Assembly: GCA_001898385.1 (NCBI GenBank)
Contig: MKTT01000102.1
Coordinates: forward strand, 80,570 to 144,569
Length of the DNA: 64,000 nucleotides
DNA from: Planctomycetales bacterium 71-10
GTDB taxonomy: Bacteria; Planctomycetota; Planctomycetia; Isosphaerales; Isosphaeraceae
Direction of reading: 5' to 3'
Shown: positions 41,657 to 50,066 of the stretch, in pieces
Layout: each line of letters starts with the position of its first letter
Position numbering within the stretch: the first letter of the stretch is position 1
The notes under the pieces: model-generated
Databases searched by the model: none
What the model was told of the DNA's origin: nothing
The model's input: the letters and a program-made list of their open reading frames with translations, nothing else
Position numbers and translations under genes: made by a program

Positions 41657-44600
41657 ATGACGCGCACGCTGCTGCTCGACGCCGCCGCCCGCTCGACGGT
41701 CCTCCTCCTGCTCGCCGCCCTGGCCGCCGGCCTGCCGCGGCGGGCCCCGGCCGCGTACCGCCATCGCGTCTGGGCGGCGGCCCTGCTCGGCCTCCTCGTC
41801 CTGCCGGCCGCCTCGGCGCTCGCCCCGGGCTGGCCCCTCGCCGTCCTGCCGGCCCCCGCCCCGACGCCGGCCGCCCCGCCCGTCGGCCGCGGGGGCGTGG
41901 CCGCGGGCCCGACGCTCGCCGAGCCCGCACCGCAACCCTTCCCGGTCGCGGCCCCGCCGGCCTTCGCCCCCGCGCCGAGGCCGGTCGCGGCGGCCGTCGA
42001 GCCGTATCGGCCCGACCCCTGGCTGTCGGCGTGGGCGGTGGGCGCGGCCCTCGCGACCCTGCCGACGGCCGTCGGCCTTGCGGCCAACGCCCGCCGCCGC
42101 CGCGCGTCGCGGCCCCTGGGCGGGGCGTGGACGGTCGCCCTCGACGAGCTTCGCCGCGCGCTGGGCGTGCGCCGGCCGGTCGACCTGCGGGTCGGCGGGG
42201 GGCCGGCGATCCCGTCGACCTGGGGCGTCGTCCGCCCGGTCGTCCTGCTGCCGGCCGAGGCCGAGACCTGGCCCGAGGCCACGCGCCGGGTCGTCCTGTC
42301 CCATGAGCTGGCGCACATCCGTCGGGGCGACGCGCTCGTCCACCTGCTGTCGCGGCTGGCCGTCGCCCTCTTCTGGTTCCACCCCCTGGCCTGGCACGCG
42401 CTCCGTCGCATGCGGGCCGAGTGCGAGCACGCCTGCGACGACCTGGTGGTCGCCTCCGGCGAGCGCCCGGCCGCCTACGCCGAACAGCTCGTGGCCCTCG
42501 CCCGCCGCCTGCGCACGCCGCGCCTCGGGGCGGCCGTCGGCATGGCCCGCCGGGGCGCGCTGGAGGAGCGAGTGGGTGCCCTGTTCGACGACGCCCGCAG
42601 CCACGCCCCGCTGGGCCGCCGGACGGGCACCGTCCTGCTGGCGGCGGGCCTGGCCCTGGCGTCCCTGCTCGCGACGGCCCGGCCCGCCCCGAGGGCCGCG
42701 GCCGAGCCCGGGTCGTCGACGCCGATCGCCGCGCCCGGCCCGGAACAACCCGCGCCGCGGCCGACGCCGACGAAGCCCCCCGACGGCCCTCCCAGGCCGC
42801 TGACCGGCCGGGCCGTCGTCGACGCCGACGGCACTCCCGCCGCGGGCGCGGACGTGGTCCTCTGGTGGCCGCCGCGCCGCGACGAGGGGGACGGCCGCAT
42901 GAGCGGGTCGATCCTCAAGACGACGAAGGCCGGCCCCGACGGCTCCTTCGCGTTCGACGCCGCGCCGGGCCGCTACCGCGTCTGGGCGACGCTCGACGGC
43001 CTGGCGACGCCGCGCGACACGGTCCACTGCGTCGCGGTGGTCGTGCCGGAGGGCGACGAGGCGCCGAAGCCCGTCGAGCTGCGGCTGAAGCCCGCCGTCG
43101 CGGTGACGGCCGTCGTCAAGTCCCGCGCCGACGGCCGACCGATCCCAGGCGCAGCGATTGAGATGGGGTGGGGCGTCTTCCCCGAGGAGTTCAAAACCGA
43201 CGAGCGGGGCGTCGCCAGGATCTTCCCCCTCACCGCCGACCGCTGGCACCTTCGGGCCCGCGCCGAGGGCTTCGCCGCGGAGCCCCGATGGCTGAACCTG
43301 GGGAACGGCCGCGACGCCGAGGCCGAGTTCCTCCTGGGCCCTGGCGGCGACCTGCGCGGCGTCGTCCGCGACCCCTCGGGGCGGCCCGTCGGCGGCGTCG
43401 GCATGAGCGTCCGGCTCCCGAACATCCCGGAGCAATACGACTGGGTCGTGACCGACCCCGACGGCCGCTATGTCGCCAGGAGCGTCCCCCGCGCCGCCGA
43501 CCTGACGATCATGATCTCGAAGGACGGCTACGCGCGGAAGGACGTCACGGCCCGGATCGAGGGCGCGGAGCGGGCCCTCGACCTGACGATCGAGCCCCGG
43601 CCGTTCGGCGGCGCGGTCGCGGGCGTCGTCCTCGACCCGCAAGGCCGGCCCGTCGCCGGCGCCCGGGTGACGAACATGGGGACGTCGACCGACGAGGTGC
43701 GCGAGGCCCGCACCGGGCCGGACGGGACGTTCCTGATGGAGAACCTCTACCGAGGGACCTTCAATCGCACCCAGGTCGTGGTCCGCGCCGGGGGCTTGCA
43801 GGCCAGGCGGTTCGACGTCGAGCCCGGCCCCGCCGATCGGCCCGGCCGGGCCGTGATCGAGCTGGCGGCCGGCCATCGGATCCGCGGCCGGGTGGTGGAT
43901 GAGGAGGGCCGGCCCCTGGGGAACGTCCGCGTCGCCTACGACGACGGCAACCAGCCTTTCGGCGAGGGGGGCTCGGGCTCGACGGACGCGGAGGGGCTTT
44001 TCGCGTTCGACGAACTCCCCGCGCCATGTCCGTTCGACTTCTCCCGGGCCGGCTACTCGGAGGTCCGGCGTCGCGACCTGCCGCTCGACGGCCCCGACGT
44101 CGTCGAGGTCCGCATGGCGCCGGCGGGCGTGATCCTGGGCCGGGCGGTCGACGGCGCCGGCCGGCCGGTGGGGTCGTTCCGCGTGCGGCTCGGCTTCTCG
44201 CCGCAGCGGCGGCCCGACGAGCCGACCGCCGGCCTGACGTACGACCTGTTCGAGCCCGGCCAGGAGTTCCACGCCGCCGACGGCCGGTTCCGCCTGGCCG
44301 ACCTCCCCGTCGGGACGCCGCTCCAGGTCACGGTGTCGGCCCCGGGCCACGAGGACGCGACGCTGGAGCGCGTGGTCGTCGCCCGGCCCGCGGAGGCGCG
44401 CGAGGGCGAGTACAGGCTCGCGGCGATCGACCCGGCCTCGGTCCGGACTTACGCCGGCCGGCTCGTCCGCGCCGACGGCAAGCCGGCCGCCGGCGCCGAG
44501 CTGCGGCTGGTCGCGAATCGGCCCGTCGAGGCCGCCGCCCGCCCCGGCCGCGGCGGCGGCTTCCGCCCTCTCTTCAACTGGGACGTCCACGGGTTCGGCC

Positions 44601-45088
44601 GGATGAACCTGGATCCGTCGATCGTGCGGTACGAGGAGGCCGTCGCCGACGCCGACGGCCGGTTCGCCTTCCCGTCGATCCCCCGCGGGGTCCAGGTCTC
44701 GTTGTACTGGCGAGGTGCGGGCATCCCGCCCGGATCGTCCGAGCGGCTGGACCGGCTGGACCACGCGGCGGCCGGTACGCTCGACGTGAGGCTCGATCCC
44801 CCCGCGCGGGTCGTCGTCGCGGTGGACCGAACGAAGCGGCCGAGGTTCGACGGGGTCCAGGTCCGTCCCCGACGCCCCGAAGGCCCCACGCGGACGGCCG
44901 CGCCCGGCCCCGACGGCCGGTCGATTTTCGAGATCGACGACCTGGCGGCGGGCGAGCACGACGTCAACTTGATGGACCTGCCCAGGCCCCTCCCGGGTAG
45001 CCCCCCGGGGGCGTTCACGCAGGGGACGCTCGATTCCCGTCGCATCGACCTGAAGCCCGGGGAGACGCGGCGGATCGAGATCCCGTGA
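41657..45088 (+). CDS. BlaR1/MecR1-like M56 metallopeptidase with CarboxypepD-regulatory repeats
   Basis: A 1143-residue membrane sensor-protease. Membrane helices at about 10-25, 35-55 and 115-135 precede the M56 site HELAHIRRGD (His216, Glu217, His220), then FWFHPLAWHALRRMRAECEHACDD. A further helix lies at about 325-345 (TVLLAAGLALASLLATA). Unlike BlaR1, which ends in a penicillin-binding domain, residues about 375-1143 hold many carboxypeptidase-regulatory-like/Ig-like beta modules: GRAVVDADGTPAAGADV, GVVLDPQGRPVAGARV, GRVVDEEGRPLGNVRV, GRAVDGAGRPVGSFRV, GRLVRADGKPAAGAEL. These probably extend outside the cell as a ligand-sensing arm. No beta-lactamase gene is near. Confidence 0.9.
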   Translation: MTRTLLLDAAARSTVLLLLAALAAGLPRRAPAAYRHRVWAAALLGLLVLPAASALAPGWPLAVLPAPAPTPAAPPVGRGGVAAGPTLAEPAPQPFPVAAPPAFAPAPRPVAAAVEPYRPDPWLSAWAVGAALATLPTAVGLAANARRRRASRPLGGAWTVALDELRRALGVRRPVDLRVGGGPAIPSTWGVVRPVVLLPAEAETWPEATRRVVLSHELAHIRRGDALVHLLSRLAVALFWFHPLAWHALRRMRAECEHACDDLVVASGERPAAYAEQLVALARRLRTPRLGAAVGMARRGALEERVGALFDDARSHAPLGRRTGTVLLAAGLALASLLATARPAPRAAAEPGSSTPIAAPGPEQPAPRPTPTKPPDGPPRPLTGRAVVDADGTPAAGADVVLWWPPRRDEGDGRMSGSILKTTKAGPDGSFAFDAAPGRYRVWATLDGLATPRDTVHCVAVVVPEGDEAPKPVELRLKPAVAVTAVVKSRADGRPIPGAAIEMGWGVFPEEFKTDERGVARIFPLTADRWHLRARAEGFAAEPRWLNLGNGRDAEAEFLLGPGGDLRGVVRDPSGRPVGGVGMSVRLPNIPEQYDWVVTDPDGRYVARSVPRAADLTIMISKDGYARKDVTARIEGAERALDLTIEPRPFGGAVAGVVLDPQGRPVAGARVTNMGTSTDEVREARTGPDGTFLMENLYRGTFNRTQVVVRAGGLQARRFDVEPGPADRPGRAVIELAAGHRIRGRVVDEEGRPLGNVRVAYDDGNQPFGEGGSGSTDAEGLFAFDELPAPCPFDFSRAGYSEVRRRDLPLDGPDVVEVRMAPAGVILGRAVDGAGRPVGSFRVRLGFSPQRRPDEPTAGLTYDLFEPGQEFHAADGRFRLADLPVGTPLQVTVSAPGHEDATLERVVVARPAEAREGEYRLAAIDPASVRTYAGRLVRADGKPAAGAELRLVANRPVEAAARPGRGGGFRPLFNWDVHGFGRMNLDPSIVRYEEAVADADGRFAFPSIPRGVQVSLYWRGAGIPPGSSERLDRLDHAAAGTLDVRLDPPARVVVAVDRTKRPRFDGVQVRPRRPEGPTRTAAPGPDGRSIFEIDDLAAGEHDVNLMDLPRPLPGSPPGAFTQGTLDSRRIDLKPGETRRIEIP

Positions 45089-45170
45089 CCCCCCTCCTCG
45101 CGCCGGGGCTGGCAGGGTGCCTTGGGATTCCGGCCGACGGCCTTGGATCTTGAGAGCTTCGACGCGGGAC

Positions 45171-45343
45171 GTCTTCCCCCCTCGCGGGGGAAGACAGACC
45201 CCGAAGGGGTCAGATGAGGGGGACGCGATGCACGCGAGCCGTCGGAATTCGCGATCCGGCCCGCCCTTACGCCGACGGCCTCCGCGCTCGTCTTCCCCCT
45301 CATCCGGCCCTCCGGGCCACCTTCCCCCGCGAGGGGGGAAGGC
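45171..45343. repeat. Dispersed inverted repeat, copy R2 (core only)
   Basis: Inner arms 45171-45222 and 45295-45343 flank a 72-nt core. Each arm has CTTCCCCCC...GGGGGAAG followed by a second stem: GACCCC/GGGGTC in the left arm, GGCCC/GGGCC in the right. The outer modules of copies R1 and R3 are absent. It lies in the 405-nt gap between the M56 and DUF362 genes; a TAGGAT hexamer at 45441-45446 may be the promoter of the latter. Confidence 0.88.
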
Positions 45344-45493
45344 CGTCATGATGACCTCCCTGCATCCGTCGCGATCCACCGAAATCCCAAGGCGCGTACC
45401 GGGCCCGGCATCCCGGTTGCTTCGGCCGATCGGGCGCGTTTAGGATCGACGGGGACGTCGCCTTGCCTGCCCGACTCGAACGCCGGAGGACGC

Positions 45494-46654
45494 ATGATGA
45501 AGCCGACTTGCCGCCGCCGGAGATTCTTGCAGGCCGCCGGGGCCTCGATGCTGGCCCCGATGGTCGCCCCGTCGCTCCGGGCCGGGTTCGCCCCCGCGCC
45601 GCCGTCGTCGCCGGTGGGGATCGCCCGGTGTCGGGAATACGACCCGGGCGCGATCCTCGCCGAGTTGGAAGGGCTGATGGACAAACTCGGCGGGCTCCGG
45701 CCGCTCGTCGAGGGGAAGACGGTGGCCGTGAAGGTCAACCTGGTGGGCGACGTTCGCCAGGGCGTCCACGGCAAGCCCGCGAACCGGACGTACCAGGTCC
45801 ACCCGGCCGTCGTGCTGGCCGTCGCCCGGCTGCTCGACAAATCCGGGGCGCGCCGCATCCGGTTCCTGGAGTCGACCCACCAGCACGAGGCGTTCGAGCC
45901 CTACCTCACGGCCGCCGGCTGGGACCTCAACGCCCTGACCGCCACCAAGACGCCGGTGGAGTTCGAGGACACCCGCAACCTCGGCAAGCGCCGGAGCTAT
46001 CAGGAGGTCAAGGTCCCCGGCGGCGGCTCGCTGTTCCCGGCGTACCACATCAGCCGCGCGTACCACGACTGCGACGTCTACGTCTCGCTGGGCAAGCTGA
46101 AGAACCACTTCACGGCGGGCGTCACGCTGGGGATGAAGAACAACTTCGGCGTCACCCCGATCGCCCTGTACGGCCAGCGCGAGCACAAGGAAGACAGCAC
46201 CAGCAGCCGGGCCATGTTCCACTCCGGCGAGGAGGGCCCGGCCGAGGGCGTGCCGCAGGAGCTGTCGAAGACCACCCCGCGGCGGCCGTCGTACCGCGTC
46301 CCGCGTCACATCCTGGACGCCGTCGGAATCCGGCCGATCGACCTGGTCATCCTCGACGGCATCGAGTCGACCTCGGGCGGCGAGGGCCCCTGGGTGCCGA
46401 CGAAGCCCCAGGAGCCGGGCGTCCTGATCGCCGGCCGCAACGCCGTCTGCACGGACTCGATCGCCACGGCGGTCATGGGCTACGACCCCATGTCCCCCCG
46501 CGCCACCGGCCCGTTCCCCGGCGACAACCACCTGGCCATGGCCGCCGAACTCGGCCTGGGGACCAACGACCCGCGCCGGATCGAGGTCGTCGGCCTCCCC
46601 CTCGCCGAGGCCCGCCACCCCTACAACTGGACCCCGCCCAACCGCGACATCTGA
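45494..46654 (+). CDS. Tat-exported DUF362 domain protein
   Basis: A 386-residue protein with a twin-arginine signal (RRRRFLQAAG followed by a hydrophobic stretch, to about residue 30), so it is folded, perhaps with a cofactor, before export. The DUF362 domain shows AVKVNLVGDV, LLDKSGARRIRFLEST, YVSLGKLKNHFTAGVTLGMKNNFGV, DLVILDGIE, and NAVCTDSIATAVMGYDP. These proteins often occur with Fe-S or sulfatase-like pathways, but I see no ferredoxin Cys cluster here. Two ATG codons in tandem (45494, 45497) follow a GGAGG site. It stands alone between repeat copies R2 and R3. Confidence 0.92.
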   Translation: MMKPTCRRRRFLQAAGASMLAPMVAPSLRAGFAPAPPSSPVGIARCREYDPGAILAELEGLMDKLGGLRPLVEGKTVAVKVNLVGDVRQGVHGKPANRTYQVHPAVVLAVARLLDKSGARRIRFLESTHQHEAFEPYLTAAGWDLNALTATKTPVEFEDTRNLGKRRSYQEVKVPGGGSLFPAYHISRAYHDCDVYVSLGKLKNHFTAGVTLGMKNNFGVTPIALYGQREHKEDSTSSRAMFHSGEEGPAEGVPQELSKTTPRRPSYRVPRHILDAVGIRPIDLVILDGIESTSGGEGPWVPTKPQEPGVLIAGRNAVCTDSIATAVMGYDPMSPRATGPFPGDNHLAMAAELGLGTNDPRRIEVVGLPLAEARHPYNWTPPNRDI

Positions 46655-47431
46655 GCCGCCGGAGGGGGGCCGAAGAAGTTTCGGGCGATTCCTGAAATCT
46701 CCGGCCCCGACTCGCGGACTGTATCTGCCGAGGAGACCGACCGTTCCTTGGCAATCCGGAAGATCGAAGGCGAGGGCCGAGCCTCCACATCACTCAGCGA
46801 CCGAGGTCCCCTCTCCCGCCGGGAGTGGGCGGCCCGGAGGGCCGGGTGAGGGTCGCCGGACCTATTGAGATAGCTTGGCGATCGACGCCTTCTCCCTCAA
46901 GGGTGCTGCGTCGAAGACATGCCGATGCGTGTCGAAGACGGTCTTCCCCCCTCGCGGGGGAAGACAGACCCCGAAGGGGTCAGATGAGGGGGACGCGAAG
47001 CACGAGGCCCATCGGAGTTCGAAGGCCCGTCCGACCGGCTCTGGGATCCGACGGTCGTCTCGCGCGTCGTCCCCCTCATCCGGCCCTGCGGGCCACCTTC
47101 CCCCGCGAGGGGGGAAGGCCGTTCATCGCTCTCATCCCGAGTGTCTTCGACGCAGCGCCTCAAGGGGAGAAGGATGCTTGTCATGAGCCGGCTTTGACCT
47201 TGCTTCCGTCATGCCCTCCGCGCCCCGACGACCCTCACCCGCCGCTGCGCGGCTGCCCTCTCCCGGCGGGAGAGGGGACATTCAGGAGACGCTTTCCAGC
47301 GAGCGATACCCCGAAAATCGCATTCGAGTCTACACTCGAAATGGCCGTGTTTTGGCGCTCAAGTTATTTTCTATGATGGACTTGCGTCCGATGGCTTCGG
47401 TCGTCGCGACGACGAACGGACCGGAACGAAC
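46655..47431. other. 777-nt intergenic region between convergent genes
   Basis: Most of the region is repeat copy R3 (46808-47277). The last 150 nt are much less GC-rich. They contain a perfect 7-bp dyad TTCGAGT/ACTCGAA with a 4-nt loop (47323-47340), followed by an A/T-rich stretch. I see no coding frame with a ribosome site. Confidence 0.6.
46808..47277. repeat. Dispersed nested inverted repeat, copy R3 (fullest)
   Basis: A 470-bp quasi-palindrome with three nested pairs of inverted modules. Outer: 46808-46852 with 47232-47277. Middle: 46888-46918 with 47143-47173 (TTCTCCCT...GTCTTCGACGCAGC type). Inner: 46941-46992 with 47071-47120. The 78-nt core (46993-47070) is homologous to R1 (reversed) and R2. 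It lies between convergent genes. Confidence 0.92.
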
Positions 47432-49969
47432 TCAGCGCGGGCGGGGCGTGCGGACGGGGGCCTGGGCGGTGGTGGGATCCTCGGGCCAGGGGTGCTTGGG
47501 ATACCGGCCCCGGAGGTCCTTGCGGACCTGGTGATAGGTGGTCGCCCAGAAGCTCCGGAGGTCGGACGTCACCTGCACCGGCCGATGGTTCGGGCCGAGG
47601 AGTTCCAGCAGCAGCGGCACGCGGCCCCGCGCCAGCCGGGGGGCCTCGGGCCAGCCGAACAGCTCCTGGAGCTTGGCGGCGAGGACCGGCTGGCGGCCCG
47701 GCTCATAGTCCAGGCGGACGTTCCGGCCGCTCGGGATCGTGATCGAGGTCGGGGCGCAGGCGTCCAGCTCGCGGGACTGCTCGTAGGTGAGGAGGCTTTC
47801 CAGGTACGACACCTTCGACGCCCGCCGCACCTCGTCCATCCGGGCCTTGCCATGGCAGAGGACTTCCAGCGGGCCGGCGAGGGCGTCGTCGCCCAGCGCG
47901 GGCCAGGCCAGCTCGGGGACGGCCTCGCGGACGAACTCGTAGCGGGCGAGCCACGCCGCGGCGGCCGGGTCGTCGCGGAAGATCGCCCCGGCGCGGGGCC
48001 GCAGGGCTTCGAAGAGGGCGCGCGAGGTTTCGCGGCCGTCGGGGGCCTTCGCGGGGTCCTCGCGGATCAGGACGTCCTCGTACCAGAGCCGGTTCATCGC
48101 CGCGACCCGCTCCCGCGCGGCGTCGTACTCCACCCGCCGCTCGCGGCGGATCGACTGCGGGACCAACTCCTCCAGCCAGTCCAACTCCACGGCGCTGGCG
48201 ATGGAGACCTGCAACTCCAGCGTCCCCTGCCGGCGCTCCTCGCGGGGGTCGAGCGCCAGGAAGAATTCCCCGTCGCGGACCACCGACTCCCGCGCCAGCC
48301 GCACGCCCCGGCCGCCGACCATCACGCCGGTCTCCTCCGAACCGCGTCGCATCACGACCCGGTCGGGATAGGCCAGGATCAGGAGCTTCAGCAGGGCCTC
48401 CTCGCGGGCGTCCGCGTCCATGCGGGATGCCCCGCCCGCGTCGAGCCTGGATCCCAGGCGGACCAGGTCGTCGCGGATCTTCGCCGCCTGGCGGGCCGCG
48501 CCGGGGTCGATGCCGCGGTCCTTGAGCGAGGGCGCGAACCGCGCGGCCTCGGCCTCCGCCAGCATGTCGAGCCGATCCAGCATGTCCGACGCCCCCCGAC
48601 GGCCGCCGGGCCGGCGGCGCTCGGCGACGTCCTTCTCGGAGAGCAACGCCGCCAGCGCCGCGCCCTCGCGGAGCAGGCCCGCGTCGGCCGCCGCCAGCAG
48701 GAGCCGGGCGAGCCGGGGATGGACGGGGAGCGTCAGCATGCGTCCGCCCGTCGGCGTGATCCGCCGCGTCGTCGGGTCGAACGCCCCGAGCCGGGCCAGC
48801 ATCGCCTCGGCCGCCTCGATCCGGGCGGGCTCGGGGGCCTCGTACCAGGCGAAGTCGCGGGGCTCGGCGACGCCCCACGAGTGGAGCGTCAGGAGCGTGG
48901 CGCCCAGGTCGACGCGGCGGACCTCGGGCGTCTCGAACGGCTCCAGCAGCGCGTGCCGCTGCTCCGACCAGAGCCGGATGCAGCGCCCCGGGCCGGTCCG
49001 CCCGGCCCGCCCGGCGCGCTGGTCGGCCGACGCCTTGCTGATCGGCCTCAGGTCGAGCCGGTCCAGCCCGCGCGAGGCGTCGTGGCCGGCCACCCGCGCC
49101 AGGCCCGAGTCGATCACGGTCGTCACGCCGTCGATCGTCAGCGAGGTCTCGGCGATGTTGGTCGAAAGGATGATCTTGCGTCGATGCGAAGGCCGCAGCG
49201 CCGCGTCCTGCTCCTCGGGCGGCAGCGAGCCGTGCAGCGGCAGGACGACGGCGTCGCGGGCCGAGGCGATCGGCCCGAGCGCCGATCGGGCGCGGCGGAT
49301 CTCGGCCATGCCTGGGAGGAAGGCCAGGACGTGGCCGCGGTCGGCGGGGTCGGCCAGGGCGTCGGCGACGGCCCCGGCGATCGCCTCCGGGTCGGCCGGC
49401 CGGGCGGCGTCGCGGTAGGAGACGGCGACCGGGAACGTCCGCCCCGGGACCTGCACCACCGGCGCGTCCAGGAACGCGGCGACCGGCCCGGCGTCGAGCG
49501 TGGCCGACATCACCACGATCTTCAGGTCGGGCCGGACCTCGCGGCGGACCTCGCGCAGGAGCGCCAGGGCCAGGTCGGTGTGCAGGCTCCGCTCGTGGAA
49601 CTCGTCGAGGACCACGGCGCCGACCCCTTCGAGGAACGGGTCGGCCAGGAGGCGGCGGGCGAGGATCCCCTCGGTCATGACGACGAGGCGGGAGTCGGCC
49701 GAGGCGCGGCGGTCGAACCGGACGTGGTAGCCGACCTCGCGGCCGAGCGTCCAGCCCTGCTCCTCGGCGATGCGGGCGGCCGTCGACCGCGCCGCGACGC
49801 GACGGGGCTGGAGCACGAACACCGCCCCCCCCGCCCCGCGGCGGGCCATCGCCGGCGGGACGCGGGTCGTCTTGCCCGAGCCCGGCTCGGCGACCAGCAC
49901 GAGCGAGCCGCGGGCGTCGAGCGCGTCGAGGATCCGGGGCAGGCTGGGGTCGATGGGGAGCGGGGTCAT
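47432..49969 (-). CDS. hrpB: ATP-dependent helicase HrpB
   Basis: An 845-residue DExH-box RNA helicase of the HrpB family. Motif I GSGKTTR (about 29-35), motif II DEFH (about 121-124), motif III SAT (about 155), then LPLHGSLPPEEQD, STNIAETSLTIDGVTTVIDSG (IV-V) and QRAGRAGRTGPGRCIRL (VI). The C-terminal HrpB-specific region includes LSEKDVAERRRPG, and the end region with SYLESLLTYEQSRELD and LLELLGPNHRPVQVTSDL is diagnostic. Length matches the family (about 820-850). The cellular role is poorly defined. It is convergent with nothing coding nearby on the left, and 98 nt separate its start from the cyclophilin stop. Confidence 0.95.
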   Translation of the reverse strand: MTPLPIDPSLPRILDALDARGSLVLVAEPGSGKTTRVPPAMARRGAGGAVFVLQPRRVAARSTAARIAEEQGWTLGREVGYHVRFDRRASADSRLVVMTEGILARRLLADPFLEGVGAVVLDEFHERSLHTDLALALLREVRREVRPDLKIVVMSATLDAGPVAAFLDAPVVQVPGRTFPVAVSYRDAARPADPEAIAGAVADALADPADRGHVLAFLPGMAEIRRARSALGPIASARDAVVLPLHGSLPPEEQDAALRPSHRRKIILSTNIAETSLTIDGVTTVIDSGLARVAGHDASRGLDRLDLRPISKASADQRAGRAGRTGPGRCIRLWSEQRHALLEPFETPEVRRVDLGATLLTLHSWGVAEPRDFAWYEAPEPARIEAAEAMLARLGAFDPTTRRITPTGGRMLTLPVHPRLARLLLAAADAGLLREGAALAALLSEKDVAERRRPGGRRGASDMLDRLDMLAEAEAARFAPSLKDRGIDPGAARQAAKIRDDLVRLGSRLDAGGASRMDADAREEALLKLLILAYPDRVVMRRGSEETGVMVGGRGVRLARESVVRDGEFFLALDPREERRQGTLELQVSIASAVELDWLEELVPQSIRRERRVEYDAARERVAAMNRLWYEDVLIREDPAKAPDGRETSRALFEALRPRAGAIFRDDPAAAAWLARYEFVREAVPELAWPALGDDALAGPLEVLCHGKARMDEVRRASKVSYLESLLTYEQSRELDACAPTSITIPSGRNVRLDYEPGRQPVLAAKLQELFGWPEAPRLARGRVPLLLELLGPNHRPVQVTSDLRSFWATTYHQVRKDLRGRYPKHPWPEDPTTAQAPVRTPRPR

Positions 49970-50066
49970 GGCACCCGTCGGGCTCGCTCGGTCGGCCTTC
50001 GAAACGCGACGAAGCGGGGGGCGTCCCCGCTTCGCTTCGCACCGCGACGCGACGTCCAGCGTAGCG

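Noticed and set aside
41627-45379. A 1250-codon minus-strand frame
   Set aside because: It lies opposite the M56 sensor gene, has a shadow composition and no motif; the plus-strand frame has clear domains.
26107-47277. CRISPR array
   Set aside because: Repeats are few, kilobases apart, palindromic and in both orientations; there is no regular short-spacer spacing and no cas gene.
46655-47431. Small plus-strand frames in repeat R3
   Set aside because: They follow the repeat sequence, lack ribosome sites and have no family features.
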